A stretch of DNA of 64,000 nucleotides, taken from JAHEJN01 sp963787285 (GTDB lineage Bacteria; Actinomycetota; Acidimicrobiia; Acidimicrobiales; JAHEJN01). A model generated the notes under the pieces. It did no database searches and was not told the origin of the DNA. It was given only the letters and a program-made list of their open reading frames with translations. Positions 1 through 8,742 of this stretch are shown piece by piece. Made by a program: the position numbers and the translations under genes. Numbering within the stretch: position 1 is the stretch's first letter; the number at the start of each line of letters is the position of its first letter. The stretch is from assembly GCA_963787285.1 (NCBI GenBank), contig CAWBCM010000003.1:186001-250000 (forward strand), written 5' to 3'.

Positions 1-1132
1 GTCGCAGCGTGTGAGTGGTGCAGCGCTCGACGAGGGCGGCGATGTCGGCCAGCCGATGGGCGTGATCGGAGAGGTTGAACGCGTTCTTGGCGACGGCGAT
101 GACGGCATCGATGGTGTCGATCGGCACCAGCACGTTGTCGGCATCCTCGGCCCAGGTCGGGAACACGATGTGGCGCAGCGGGAGTCGACGGCCGGTGGCC
201 CCGGGCGTCACCTGATCGGCCGGCACCTGCCATTTGGCCGCCGGCGGAACCTCGATCACCGGCTCGAGGTGCGGGAGCAGGGCCTGGGTCCCGGGGTCGA
301 GCGTGATGGCCTTCGGGTAGGCCACCACCTCGCCGCTGTCGAGGTCGATGGCCGCCGCCTCGTCGGTCAGGTAGCGATAGCCGGCCTGGACCAGGAGAGT
401 GGCGAGGGTGGACTTGCCCGAGTTCATGACTGCCGGCAGCACGAGCGCTTCACCGTCTCGGCCCACCGCCGCAGCATGGAGGATGAGAAAGCGCCCCGAG
501 TTGTCGACGGCGGCGCGGTTGAGATGCCACAGGATGAGGTTGACGATCCCCGCTTCGGACGCACTGCTCAGTCGGTGGCCGTCGGCGAGCATGAACCAGG
601 ACTCGTCGTCGGTCCAGACCGCGTAGTGCGTCGGCTCGACTCCGCCGTCGTGGGCCAGGGGTGCGAGCGTGCGTTCGAGCTCGGCCACGACCGCATTCGA
701 GTGGTGGCAGTCGACCACGAAGTGATGGTCGAGCGCCGCGTACGGACCGAGGCGACGCAAGGGCTCGGTCCGCGGCGAGGCCGGTCCGGCGGCGGGGACG
801 GCGACCGGGTCAGCCGGCGCCGCCTCGTCTTTCCGGCGCGCGGAATCGGCATCGGGCTCGGCGAGGAGCAGACCGGCCGTGACGAATTCGTCGATGACCG
901 ATTGCACGGGCCCGGCCACCTCGTCTCGCGCCTCCCCGTAGGCATCCGCGAGATCGGCCACGATGTCGGAAACGGTCGCGCTGCCGTCGCAACAGCGCCA
1001 CACCAACAGCGCCGTGTCGTTCAGACGGTGGATGCGTGCGGCCCGAGGGTCATACAACAGACCCTCGTCACCCACGCCGGCCCATGCGACGTCGGAACGA
1101 GCCACGGGTCTGACGTCGAGGGTGGATGTCAC
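1..1132 (-). CDS. PqqD-like / HPr-kinase-like P-loop protein (partial, C-terminus outside window)
   Basis: Two parts are visible in the 377 residues present. Residues about 15-90 resemble a PqqD peptide-carrier domain (LYDPRAARIHRLNDTALLVW). Residues about 210-377 resemble the HPr kinase fold, with a P-loop at 233-242 (PAVMNSGKST) followed by YLTDEAAAID. Such PqqD/HprK-like proteins are known beside exopolysaccharide genes; the substrate is not known. The start is the GTG at 1132, which overlaps the TGA of the upstream membrane-protein gene (GTGA), so translation is probably coupled. The gene runs off the left edge of the window. A true HPr kinase role is unlikely because no phosphotransferase genes are nearby and the order of domains differs. 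Confidence 0.72.
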   Translation of the reverse strand, partial: MTSTLDVRPVARSDVAWAGVGDEGLLYDPRAARIHRLNDTALLVWRCCDGSATVSDIVADLADAYGEARDEVAGPVQSVIDEFVTAGLLLAEPDADSARRKDEAAPADPVAVPAAGPASPRTEPLRRLGPYAALDHHFVVDCHHSNAVVAELERTLAPLAHDGGVEPTHYAVWTDDESWFMLADGHRLSSASEAGIVNLILWHLNRAAVDNSGRFLILHAAAVGRDGEALVLPAVMNSGKSTLATLLVQAGYRYLTDEAAAIDLDSGEVVAYPKAITLDPGTQALLPHLEPVIEVPPAAKWQVPADQVTPGATGRRLPLRHIVFPTWAEDADNVLVPIDTIDAVIAVAKNAFNLSDHAHRLADIAALVERCTTHTLR

Positions 1133-2643
1133 GAACGTCGGCGAGGCGGCGGGAGAGGGGCCGTGACGATGTTCAGCTCACCTCGACCCGACCGGTCCCA
1201 TGCCGCTTGCTCGTCGGACTCGTTCGCCTTGGCCGCTCGCTGTTGACGGAACGTGGCGGCACGTCGCTGCGCCTTCTCGGTGATGGGCAGGGCCGCGAGC
1301 ACGAAGACGAATGGCAGCAGCTGACTGCGCTGTCGGGCGAGGATCCCGAAGTTCGCGACGAACGCGAACACGTAGCAGAACATGAACACATAGGCCACGG
1401 CGAAGGCCGCGTAGGGCCGCTGGATGGACTCGATCGGAATGCGTCGGAGGCGACGCAGCGAGAACAGCAACAGCCCGATGAGCACGACACCCTCGACGGC
1501 GCTGATGATCGACTGGAAGTTGCCGGCCTCCCACGGGAAGGGTCGAAACAGCACGGTGACGAGGGCCCAGGGGTAGTCGAGAGGCGACTCGATCGGGGCG
1601 CCGCCGAACGCCGACCCGGCGTCTTCACCGGTTCGTTCCTGGGTCTGTTCGAGCGCCTCGTTGAAGCCGCTGCCTCCGACGTCTTCGACGTCGAGGAACG
1701 AGGCCACCGAAGGCGCGAGCAGTGCGCCGAGAATCACGAGGAGCGCCACCGTGGTCAACTTCGACACGAAGCCGAACGACTTCACCGAATCGCCCGAGCG
1801 GAACAGCGCCGAGACGACGATCCCCACCGCTGCCGCCGCGAGGACGAGGATGGCGATGTGGGGTCGGGCGAGGTACATGGCCCCGAGCCCGGCCACGAAG
1901 GCGAGGTATCCCCCGGGCTTGCGATCGATGATGCGAGCCGCCCCGAAGGCCGCCAGGCCGAGTCCGAGCAGCATCCAGGCCTCCTTGCCGATCGACGACG
2001 GCCAGAACACCACCGACGGCCAGAGGAACAACATCAGGGCATACCGGACGTGATGACCGGTGTCGACGGCGGAGAGAAAAGCCAGATAGAGCAGGTAGGA
2101 CCCGATGAAGCCGAACGTGGAGTACACGAGGAAGCCGATGAACACGTCGGCACCGATGAGGGCATAGATGGCGCCGGTGAGCACCCGGATGAATCCCGTG
2201 CCCGGAATCGAGCTCTGCGGATCGGCGGAGAACTCGAGCGCCCGGTAGCGGCGCGACAGGAGCTCGCCCCAGGCGTCGTAGGCGATGCTGTCGCCGTTGC
2301 CGTTGTACACCTCCTGCACCATGTAGAGGCGAGCGAAGGCGCTGAACATCTTCACGGAGAAGCCGAGAAAGACCAGCCCGACGGCGTCGAAGGGCCGGCC
2401 CGCGTTGGCTTCGTGTCGGAGCACGGGCACGAGCACGACGACGATGAGGACCGGCAACGCGAGGTATCCCGAAGCGGTCCCCAGCCCGATGCGTGCGCCG
2501 TACGCGATCGCCAACAGCGTGGCCAGGAGCACCAGCCAACCGGCCGAGGCGTAGCCGGAACGGTGACGGTGGTGCCGCTGAGGGGGTCGTCGGCGAAATT
2601 CCGCCGGCTCGATGGCGAGCCGCCGCCGGGTCGGCGCCGTCAC
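1129..2643 (-). CDS. Polytopic membrane protein, Wzy-like polysaccharide polymerase candidate
   Basis: A 504-residue integral membrane protein with about ten hydrophobic segments. A long periplasmic-type loop in the first half carries DPQSSIPGTGFIRVLTGAIY, and there is a second loop near residues 320-360. The architecture is that of O-antigen/EPS polymerases (Wzy, EpsG types), which are too divergent for motif proof. It starts with GTG in a GTGA overlap with the tyrosine-kinase gene and ends in another GTGA overlap with the PqqD/HprK gene, so the three form one tight operon. A GT-C glycosyltransferase is the main alternative. The charged C-terminal tail (KAQRRAATFRQQRAAK) is probably cytoplasmic. 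Confidence 0.7.
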   Translation of the reverse strand: MTAPTRRRLAIEPAEFRRRPPQRHHRHRSGYASAGWLVLLATLLAIAYGARIGLGTASGYLALPVLIVVVLVPVLRHEANAGRPFDAVGLVFLGFSVKMFSAFARLYMVQEVYNGNGDSIAYDAWGELLSRRYRALEFSADPQSSIPGTGFIRVLTGAIYALIGADVFIGFLVYSTFGFIGSYLLYLAFLSAVDTGHHVRYALMLFLWPSVVFWPSSIGKEAWMLLGLGLAAFGAARIIDRKPGGYLAFVAGLGAMYLARPHIAILVLAAAAVGIVVSALFRSGDSVKSFGFVSKLTTVALLVILGALLAPSVASFLDVEDVGGSGFNEALEQTQERTGEDAGSAFGGAPIESPLDYPWALVTVLFRPFPWEAGNFQSIISAVEGVVLIGLLLFSLRRLRRIPIESIQRPYAAFAVAYVFMFCYVFAFVANFGILARQRSQLLPFVFVLAALPITEKAQRRAATFRQQRAAKANESDEQAAWDRSGRGELNIVTAPLPPPRRRS

Positions 2644-4562
2644 CGGCCTACCTGGACCTCGACGTCTTCCTGGGTGACGTCGAGATCGACCTCGCCGGCG
2701 CGTGCCCCGTCGGCCGGGGCGAGGTCACGGCTCCGTCGGCGCTGCTCGTAGTACTTGGCGTCGCGGCGAGCACGGCTCTTGGTGCGACGGAAGCGAGAAC
2801 GCAGACGCGAGCTCTTGTGGTCGCTGTAGTAGTAGTAGTACCCGGGTGAACGGTTGGCGCCGTCACTGCCGATCAGAACGACGCCGGCAACAGGGGCCCG
2901 CCGCCGTTCGAGCAGCTCACGGGTGGCCTCGGCCCCCTCCTTGGTGGTGCGACCGACCTGGGCCACGATGACGACGAGGTCGGCGGAGGGCAGGAGCTCG
3001 TTGGCGTCGTTGGTCGCCAGCAGCGGCGCCGTGTCGAGCAGCACCACGTCGAAGCGCTGCTTGGCCTGCTCGATCACCCGCTTCTGCGATCGGATGACAT
3101 CGGTGGGGTGGGCCTCGGAGCCGTCGGCGGTCACGTGGTTGATCATGCGAACACCCTCGATCGAGGTCTTCGACAGCCGACGCGGCTCGTGATCGCCGTC
3201 GAGGAAGTAGGCCAACCGCGGCCGCCGGAAGTCGCAGTTCACGGCCAGCACGCTGTACTCCTCCTCGGCCAGCACGTTGGCCAGGTTCGCCACCGTGCTG
3301 GTCTTGCCCTCGCTGGCTCCCGGCGAGGTGACCAGGACGACGGTTCCTTCGTCGGAACCGTCGTCGGTGGCGGCGTCGGCGGTGGCGTCGCCGAAGTCTC
3401 GGGCGTAGATGAGCGAGGATCGCAGCGACCGGTAGGCCTCAGCGATGTGGGACATCGGTTCGTCGCGGCTCATGACCACCGGGTTCTTCTTCTCACGGCT
3501 CCGAAGCTTCGGGATCTCTGCGATGACCGGCAGCCCGAAGTACTGCTCGGCTTCCTCCTTGTCGAGGATTCGGTGATCGAGGCGAGCCCAACCGATCGCG
3601 GCGATGAGGCCGATGAACAACCCACCCACGAGACCACCCACGGCCAGGGCAATGGGGTTGTCGAGTACCGACGACGAGAGGCTGCCGCCGCCGCCCCCCT
3701 CGGGGATCGACGACACACCGGATCGGTAGTTGGCCTGGCCCTCCCGACCGGCGGCGACCCGCTGGTTGTACTCGCGCTGGGAGACCCGATCGGGGTCGGT
3801 GATGTCGAGGGTGGCGAGAGGCGGGGACGGTTCACCCTGCTCGAGCAGTACATCCCTGGCCTCGACGGCGAGCTGGAGGCTCGCCAATTCGGAGTTCCTT
3901 TGGGCTTCGAGAACGTCGACTTCACCGGCCAATTCACCGCGCTGCTCGCTGAGCGCGTCGAGGTTCTCCGGCTCTTCGGGTTCGCCGTCGCCATCGCCGT
4001 CGACCCCGGCGATCTGGTCGTCGAGGGTGCGGATGCGTGCTTCGAGCGCATCGATCTGGTCGTCGAGCGACGCGATGCCGTCGGACAGCTCGGTCACCGC
4101 TCCGTCGGCATCGGCCAGCTGGCTGTTGTAGGCCTCGAGTCCCTCGCTGCGAAGCAACTCGACAAGTGCGGCGGCGAAGGAGTTGGTGACCGTGGTGGCC
4201 TCGTCGGGCGTCTCGGCGACCGCCGAGATCACGAGGGTCCGCAACCCCGGGTCGGTGATGGTCTGCACGCTGGCGGCAAGCTCGTCGGCGTCGCCATCGA
4301 GTTGGGCGGCAACCGTGTCGGGGATGGCGCCGATGGTCGTGAAGAACGCGGTCTGGTCGAGGTTGAGGCCGAAGTCGGTCTCCTCGCTGACGATCAACGT
4401 GTGGCGAACGTCGTAGAAGACCTGCTCGACCGCGGCGCTGTCGGTGTCGTCATTGGCGGAACGGACCGCGGCGAGCGACCCGAGGAGCACACCGACCAGG
4501 GTCACGACGAAGATGAACTTCCATCGACGGCGGAGTACTCGGAAGATGCGTACGGTTTCCAC
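2640..4562 (-). CDS. Wzc/CpsD-type chain-length regulator and tyrosine autokinase
   Basis: A fused bacterial tyrosine kinase of polysaccharide export, 640 residues. TM1 is at about 15-33, an extracytoplasmic Wzz domain with coiled-coil heptads at about 150-240 follows, and TM2 is at about 304-326. The cytoplasmic kinase has Walker A at 413-422 (SPGASEGKTS), Walker A' VNCDFRRP at 441-448 and Walker B VVLLDTAPLL near 506-515. The C-terminal tail contains five consecutive tyrosines at 575-579 and YY at 604-605, the usual autophosphorylation cluster. It heads the operon with the Wzy-like and PqqD/HprK genes. The start is GTG. A TAACCT box on the minus strand at 4626-4631 is a possible -10. No partner phosphatase is visible nearby. 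Confidence 0.88.
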   Translation of the reverse strand: METVRIFRVLRRRWKFIFVVTLVGVLLGSLAAVRSANDDTDSAAVEQVFYDVRHTLIVSEETDFGLNLDQTAFFTTIGAIPDTVAAQLDGDADELAASVQTITDPGLRTLVISAVAETPDEATTVTNSFAAALVELLRSEGLEAYNSQLADADGAVTELSDGIASLDDQIDALEARIRTLDDQIAGVDGDGDGEPEEPENLDALSEQRGELAGEVDVLEAQRNSELASLQLAVEARDVLLEQGEPSPPLATLDITDPDRVSQREYNQRVAAGREGQANYRSGVSSIPEGGGGGSLSSSVLDNPIALAVGGLVGGLFIGLIAAIGWARLDHRILDKEEAEQYFGLPVIAEIPKLRSREKKNPVVMSRDEPMSHIAEAYRSLRSSLIYARDFGDATADAATDDGSDEGTVVLVTSPGASEGKTSTVANLANVLAEEEYSVLAVNCDFRRPRLAYFLDGDHEPRRLSKTSIEGVRMINHVTADGSEAHPTDVIRSQKRVIEQAKQRFDVVLLDTAPLLATNDANELLPSADLVVIVAQVGRTTKEGAEATRELLERRRAPVAGVVLIGSDGANRSPGYYYYYSDHKSSRLRSRFRRTKSRARRDAKYYEQRRRSRDLAPADGARAGEVDLDVTQEDVEVQVGR

Positions 4563-4720
4563 GGCGTCCGGGGGTCGATGAACAGGTTCTCGTGCGATCC
4601 GAACCGAGTCGGACCAGGCGAGTCGAGGTTATCGGCTCCGCGGCACGGCCCGGGGTACACCCGAGAGGAACGTCTCGTGCCTAGCGTGGGGGCAATGACG
4701 TGTTCGGGCCGGTTCCCTGC

Positions 4721-5824
4721 GTGAGAATCCTCTGGTACTGGCCGTTCGCGCGCGCCGAGGAACTGCCGCTGGCCCACGCGGTCGCCGGGAGTGACGACGA
4801 GATCGTGGTGCAGGTGATCGATCGGGAGGCGGCGCCGGAGGCGGGCATGGTCGGGCGAGTCGAGGTCCGGCGGGATCTGCCCGATGTCGATCGGAAGGTC
4901 GGAAGGATCTGGTGGGCACCATCGCGGGCGCTCACCTACCAGCGCCGTCTCGTCGGGCGGTCCCAGCTCGAGGCCAACGGTGGCTTCGAGCTGGTTCATC
5001 ACCAGTACGCGAACCGGTTCACCGACGGGTGGCGCCGACCTCGGGTCCCGTGGGTGCTCAGCGTGCACGACGTCGTGCCCCACCACCTTCGCGGCAGCGA
5101 GGCGCTCGAGCACCGGAACCTCCGACGCCTGTACCGGCGCCCCGACGCCCTCGTCGTGCACCACCGGTGGTTGGGCGACCGCCTCGTGGCCGACTTCGGC
5201 GTCGATGGCGACCGCATCCACGTCGTACCCCATCAGGTGTTCTCCGTGCCGAACCCGCCGGGTCCGAACCGGCCAGAGGGAGTGCCCCTCGTGCTGTTCT
5301 TCGGCGCGCTCCGCCCCAACAAGGGACTCGACGTGCTGGGACAGGCGATCGAGATCGTCGACCCCGCGGCCATGCGGTTCCACATAGCGGGCCGTGGCGA
5401 CGCCGTCGTCGAGGCACAGGCCACTGCGCTGGCCTCCGCCCACCACAACGTGACGGCGGAGATCGGTTTCGTGCCCCTCGAGCGCAAGTACGAGCTGTTC
5501 CGGGAGGCGTCGGTGGTCGTGCTGCCGTATCGCAGGTTCGGGTCGCAGTCGGGTGTGTTGCACGATGCCTACGGCCACGGGCGACCGGTGGTCGTGACCG
5601 ATGCGGGCGCACTGGGCGACACCGTTCGCGAAGACGGGGCCGGTTGCGTTGCGGCCTTCACGCCGGCGTCGATCGCCGCGGAGCTCGAGACCGCCCTGGA
5701 CCGATGGTCGATTCTCTCGCAGGCCGCGTTCCGTGCTGCGACGAGCCGTTCCCCCGAGGCGTGTGGCACGATCCTTCGAGAGCTCTACGCCCGGCTCGCT
5801 CGGGAACGAAGGTCGACACCGTGA
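4721..5824 (+). CDS. GT4-family glycosyltransferase
   Basis: A cytoplasmic GT-B glycosyltransferase expected to add a sugar from a nucleotide donor to the lipid-linked glycan. The acceptor domain begins VRILWYWPFARAEE. The donor-binding half has LVLFFGALRPNKGLDVLGQA, and the C-terminal region has VVVLPYRRFGSQSGVLHDA, where the usual E-x7-E is weakened. The start is placed at GTG 4721 because VRILWYWPF is the normal first strand; GTG 4700 in the same frame is possible. The gene is divergent from the kinase operon and its TGA overlaps the GTG of the next sulfotransferase. Confidence 0.8.
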   Translation: MRILWYWPFARAEELPLAHAVAGSDDEIVVQVIDREAAPEAGMVGRVEVRRDLPDVDRKVGRIWWAPSRALTYQRRLVGRSQLEANGGFELVHHQYANRFTDGWRRPRVPWVLSVHDVVPHHLRGSEALEHRNLRRLYRRPDALVVHHRWLGDRLVADFGVDGDRIHVVPHQVFSVPNPPGPNRPEGVPLVLFFGALRPNKGLDVLGQAIEIVDPAAMRFHIAGRGDAVVEAQATALASAHHNVTAEIGFVPLERKYELFREASVVVLPYRRFGSQSGVLHDAYGHGRPVVVTDAGALGDTVREDGAGCVAAFTPASIAAELETALDRWSILSQAAFRAATSRSPEACGTILRELYARLARERRSTP

Positions 5825-6702
5825 CCGGAGCGGCTCACGGCGATCCCGGCCTCCATGGCATCGCCCGCCAGCTCACTGCCCGGCCTTCGCTGGCCCTTCG
5901 GTTCCTGCGCAGCGCCGTGCGCCACCGGCTGGTCGGGCCGGCCACGGCCCGGTGGCGGCCCGGCGCCGTTGCCATGTTCCACATCGGCCGTTGCGGCAGC
6001 ACGGTGCTCACCGAGCTCGTCGAGCAGCATCCCCGGGTCTACTGGGATGGCGAGACCTACGATCGAGTGTTCCGCGAGCTCAAGCGACAGGGTGTCGACC
6101 GGCGTACCAGCGGCTTCCTGCCGGTCGAGTACGTGCTCGACCGGTTGGAGCGGTCGGGTTCGCGGTGGTTCGGGTTCGACCTCAAGCCCTACCACTCGAC
6201 CGAGTTCGGCGTCCCGATCGAGGACTACATCGCCGGTCTGAGGGCCGGTGGGGTCGACCACTTCGTCCGGCTCGAACGCCGGAACTATCTCCGCAAGGCC
6301 GTCTCGACGGTGAACGGGGCGAGAAGGGACTCCTACCATCGCCGGGAGGGCGAGCGCGTCGGACTGTCGCCGCTGCACCTCGACCCCACCGACGTGTTCC
6401 TCGACGTCTATCCGGGCTCGTTGCTCGAGCACTTCGAGCGCTACGACGACTGGTACCGCCGGTTCGACCACAGCACGGCCGGAGCCCGGGTTCTCCGGCT
6501 GAGCTACGAGGACCACATCGAGACCGACCCTCGGGTTGCCGCTGCCGAAGTGCTCCGGTTCCTCGATCTCGAACCGGGCGCCCTCGAGGTCACGCTGAGG
6601 CGAATGAACCCCGAGCCGCTGCACGAGCTCCTGTCGAACTACGACGAGGTGGCGTCGTACCTCGACGGAACCCCCTACGCCTGGATGCCCGAGGATGGCT
6701 GA
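5821..6702 (+). CDS. Sulfotransferase-family protein
   Basis: A 293-residue sulfotransferase-like protein, probably transferring sulfate from PAPS to a glycan or lipid. The PAPS 5'-phosphosulfate loop is AMFHIGRCGSTVLTELVEQH near residue 55, and a 3'-phosphate region FVRLERRNYLRKAVS lies near 150. The start is the GTG of a GTGA overlap with the GT4 gene, and the end overlaps the next GT2 start by eight bases, so the three genes are co-transcribed. The acceptor cannot be told from sequence; the glycosyltransferase neighbours on both sides favour a glycan. Confidence 0.75.
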   Translation: MTGAAHGDPGLHGIARQLTARPSLALRFLRSAVRHRLVGPATARWRPGAVAMFHIGRCGSTVLTELVEQHPRVYWDGETYDRVFRELKRQGVDRRTSGFLPVEYVLDRLERSGSRWFGFDLKPYHSTEFGVPIEDYIAGLRAGGVDHFVRLERRNYLRKAVSTVNGARRDSYHRREGERVGLSPLHLDPTDVFLDVYPGSLLEHFERYDDWYRRFDHSTAGARVLRLSYEDHIETDPRVAAAEVLRFLDLEPGALEVTLRRMNPEPLHELLSNYDEVASYLDGTPYAWMPEDG

Positions 6703-7570
6703 AGCCGAACGCGATCCACCCGAGCTGTCGATCATCGTCCCTGCCCTCGATGCGGCCGAGACCATCGGCGCTCAGCTCCATGCGCTGGTCGATCAGGCGT
6801 GGCCGACCGCAGGAGAGATCCTCGTTGCCGACAACGGCTCCACCGACGCCACCGCCGAGATCGCCCGCCGATGCGGGACCGAGTCCCGGCCGGTGAGGGT
6901 GATCGACGCGTCCCATGCGACCGGCGCCGGCGCGGCCCGCAACATTGCTGCGAAATCGGCTCGCGGGGCCAAGCTGCTCTTCTGCGATGCCGACGACGTC
7001 GTCGGTGACCGGTGGGTCGCCGCCCACTGGGCGGCATTGGCCTCCGACGTCGTGTCGACCGGTCCGCTCCGGGTCGACGAGCTCAACGACACTGCGGTGG
7101 CCGACGCCCATGGCCGGTCACATCTCGTCGGTCCGGCCTCCTTCCACGGTCTGTTCGAGTTCGCCCCCTCGTCCAACATGGGTGTGAACGCATTCGCATT
7201 CCAGGAGGTCGGTGGGTTCGACGAGTCGCTTGGCACCGGCGAGGACATCGAGCTGTGCCATCGGCTCGAGCGTCCTCTCGCCTGGAACGACGACGCGAGC
7301 GTGGCGTACCGATACCGGGCGGCGACAGCGGACCGCTGGCGCCAGGGAATGGCCTACGGCGCGTTCACGCCGCTCATGATGAGCCGCCTCGCCCGCAGCG
7401 GCGTCGCCGGGCTGCCGTCTCGGTTTGCCGGCCTGCGCCAATGGGCCTGGCTGCTCCGGCGACTGCCCGAGCTCCGGTCGCCTGCCGGCAGACAGAGGTG
7501 GATCTGGGTGGCGGCCCAGCGCATCGGCCGGCTGCGAGGCAGCGCCCGCGCCCGGTCCGTTTGGCTCTGA
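6695..7570 (+). CDS. GT2-family glycosyltransferase
   Basis: A GT-A fold glycosyltransferase of 291 residues: ELSIIVPALDAAETIGAQL opens strand 1, VADNGSTDAT follows, and FCDADDVVGDRWV carries the DxD metal/nucleotide site. An ED pair (GTGEDIELCHRLE) sits where GT2 enzymes have the catalytic base. The first ATG overlaps the end of the sulfotransferase gene by eight bases. The protein resembles the product at 8743-9597 throughout, including the C-terminal pattern of a tryptophan-rich stretch followed by an Arg-Ile-Gly motif, so the two look like paralogues. Confidence 0.85.
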   Translation: MAEAERDPPELSIIVPALDAAETIGAQLHALVDQAWPTAGEILVADNGSTDATAEIARRCGTESRPVRVIDASHATGAGAARNIAAKSARGAKLLFCDADDVVGDRWVAAHWAALASDVVSTGPLRVDELNDTAVADAHGRSHLVGPASFHGLFEFAPSSNMGVNAFAFQEVGGFDESLGTGEDIELCHRLERPLAWNDDASVAYRYRAATADRWRQGMAYGAFTPLMMSRLARSGVAGLPSRFAGLRQWAWLLRRLPELRSPAGRQRWIWVAAQRIGRLRGSARARSVWL

Positions 7571-7571
7571 C

Positions 7572-8666
7572 TCAGCGACCGATCACGCTCTCGATCGCAG
7601 CGACGAAGGACGCGGCGATTTTCGCCGGGTCGACTTCGTCTCGGCGAGAGTGCTGCCGGGCCAGCGCACACAACTCGGAGTACCGGGGCTCGGAGATTGC
7701 GGAGGCAACGGCTTCGACCCACTCGTCGTCGCTGGCGTTCGCCGCGACCGTCAGGCCACCCGGTCCGATGCTCTCCACCAGGCCCTCCTGGCGGCTGCCG
7801 ACGACCGGAATACCGTTGGCCTGCGCCTCGAGGACGACCCGAGGCCGATTCGACTTGAGCCACGCCGTGTAGGGAGCGAGGAGGACCCTCGCGTCGCGAT
7901 AGATGCGGGCGACGTCGGTGGTGAACCGGCGGAGCTCGACGTTGGGGTAGTCGGCCGCCATGGCGCCGAGCTCACCGACCTCGGCGTCGGTGAGCCGGGT
8001 CGACTCCTGCAGGACGAAGCGCTCACCCGGCAGGGCGCGTGCGAGCCGCAGACATCGCTCGAGCCCGTAGTGCGTCGTCGGATTGACGACCAGCAGTGCC
8101 TGCCGCGTCGATTCGGTTGCGGTCGCGGTGACGTCGATGACCGACGGCACGAAGGTGGCATCGTGACCCTGATCGGCGGCGGCGACACACAGCGAGCGCG
8201 AATTGGCCAGCAGCAGATCGGGCCGATCGGCCAGCTCGAGGTGGGGAAGCAACGCCTCCTCACGCAAGTAGAGGACGACCGGCATTCCCCTGGCTGTGCA
8301 GGCGGGCCGGATGCGCAGCCATGCGACGCGGGAGACACTGGAAACGACCACGACATCGGGCACGAGTCGACTCGTGACGGTCACCAGAGCGTTCTCGACC
8401 AGCTGGGCCCGCCAGTCGCCGTCGACTCCGGTGATTCGCCGACCGAGCCGGGTGGAGACCGACGTGAGGAACGACGCCCCGACGGCACCACCGATCTTCA
8501 CCTCGGCGTTGGTCAGCCGGCGGTAGAGCGCCTGGACCGCGGTACGAGGCTCGGCGGCCCGGAGCAGCTCGGTGGACACGCCCGAACGGGTGACCTCGGC
8601 GAGCAGGAGCCTCGTGCTCAGCAGGGAACCGCCTTCGTGGGTTCCGTTGACGTACAGCACCTTCAC
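7572..8666 (-). CDS. GT4-family glycosyltransferase
   Basis: A GT-B glycosyltransferase of 364 residues. The N-terminus VKVLYVNGTHEGGSLLSTR is typical of the acceptor domain. The donor domain contains LLVVNPTTHYGLERCLRLA and VLLAPYTAWLKSNRPRVVLE, with Glu of the ExxAxG region (LEAQANGIPVVGS). The start is GTG 8666, chosen because a TAGCGT box lies exactly seven bases upstream. The gene is convergent with the GT2 gene ending at 7570, one base away. Donor and acceptor sugars are unknown. Confidence 0.82.
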   Translation of the reverse strand: MKVLYVNGTHEGGSLLSTRLLLAEVTRSGVSTELLRAAEPRTAVQALYRRLTNAEVKIGGAVGASFLTSVSTRLGRRITGVDGDWRAQLVENALVTVTSRLVPDVVVVSSVSRVAWLRIRPACTARGMPVVLYLREEALLPHLELADRPDLLLANSRSLCVAAADQGHDATFVPSVIDVTATATESTRQALLVVNPTTHYGLERCLRLARALPGERFVLQESTRLTDAEVGELGAMAADYPNVELRRFTTDVARIYRDARVLLAPYTAWLKSNRPRVVLEAQANGIPVVGSRQEGLVESIGPGGLTVAANASDDEWVEAVASAISEPRYSELCALARQHSRRDEVDPAKIAASFVAAIESVIGR

Positions 8667-8673
8667 GACCGCA

Positions 8674-8679
8674 ACGCTA
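8674..8679 (-). promoter_or_regulatory. -10 box of leaderless promoter for the GT4 gene starting at 8666
   Basis: TAGCGT on the minus strand ends seven bases before GTG 8666, matching the TANNNT-N7-start pattern seen at other genes in the window. It decides the GTG over the upstream in-frame ATG at 8714. Confidence 0.6.
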
Positions 8680-8729
8680 GGGCCATCGAAGGATCTCGGG
8701 TGATGGGCACGCACCGGGGTCCGTTGTCA

Positions 8730-8735
8730 TACCGT
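8730..8735 (+). promoter_or_regulatory. -10 box of leaderless promoter for the GT2 gene at 8743
   Basis: TACCGT, then seven bases, then GTG. It lies in the 76-base divergent gap between two glycosyltransferase genes. Confidence 0.6.
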
Positions 8736-8742
8736 TGACCGA

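Noticed and set aside
11..2751. Long plus-strand open frames (411 and 541 residues) over the first three genes
   Set aside because: Their products are low-complexity Arg/Gly/Asp strings with no domains, antisense to clear kinase and membrane proteins. This is the usual shadow coding of high-GC DNA.
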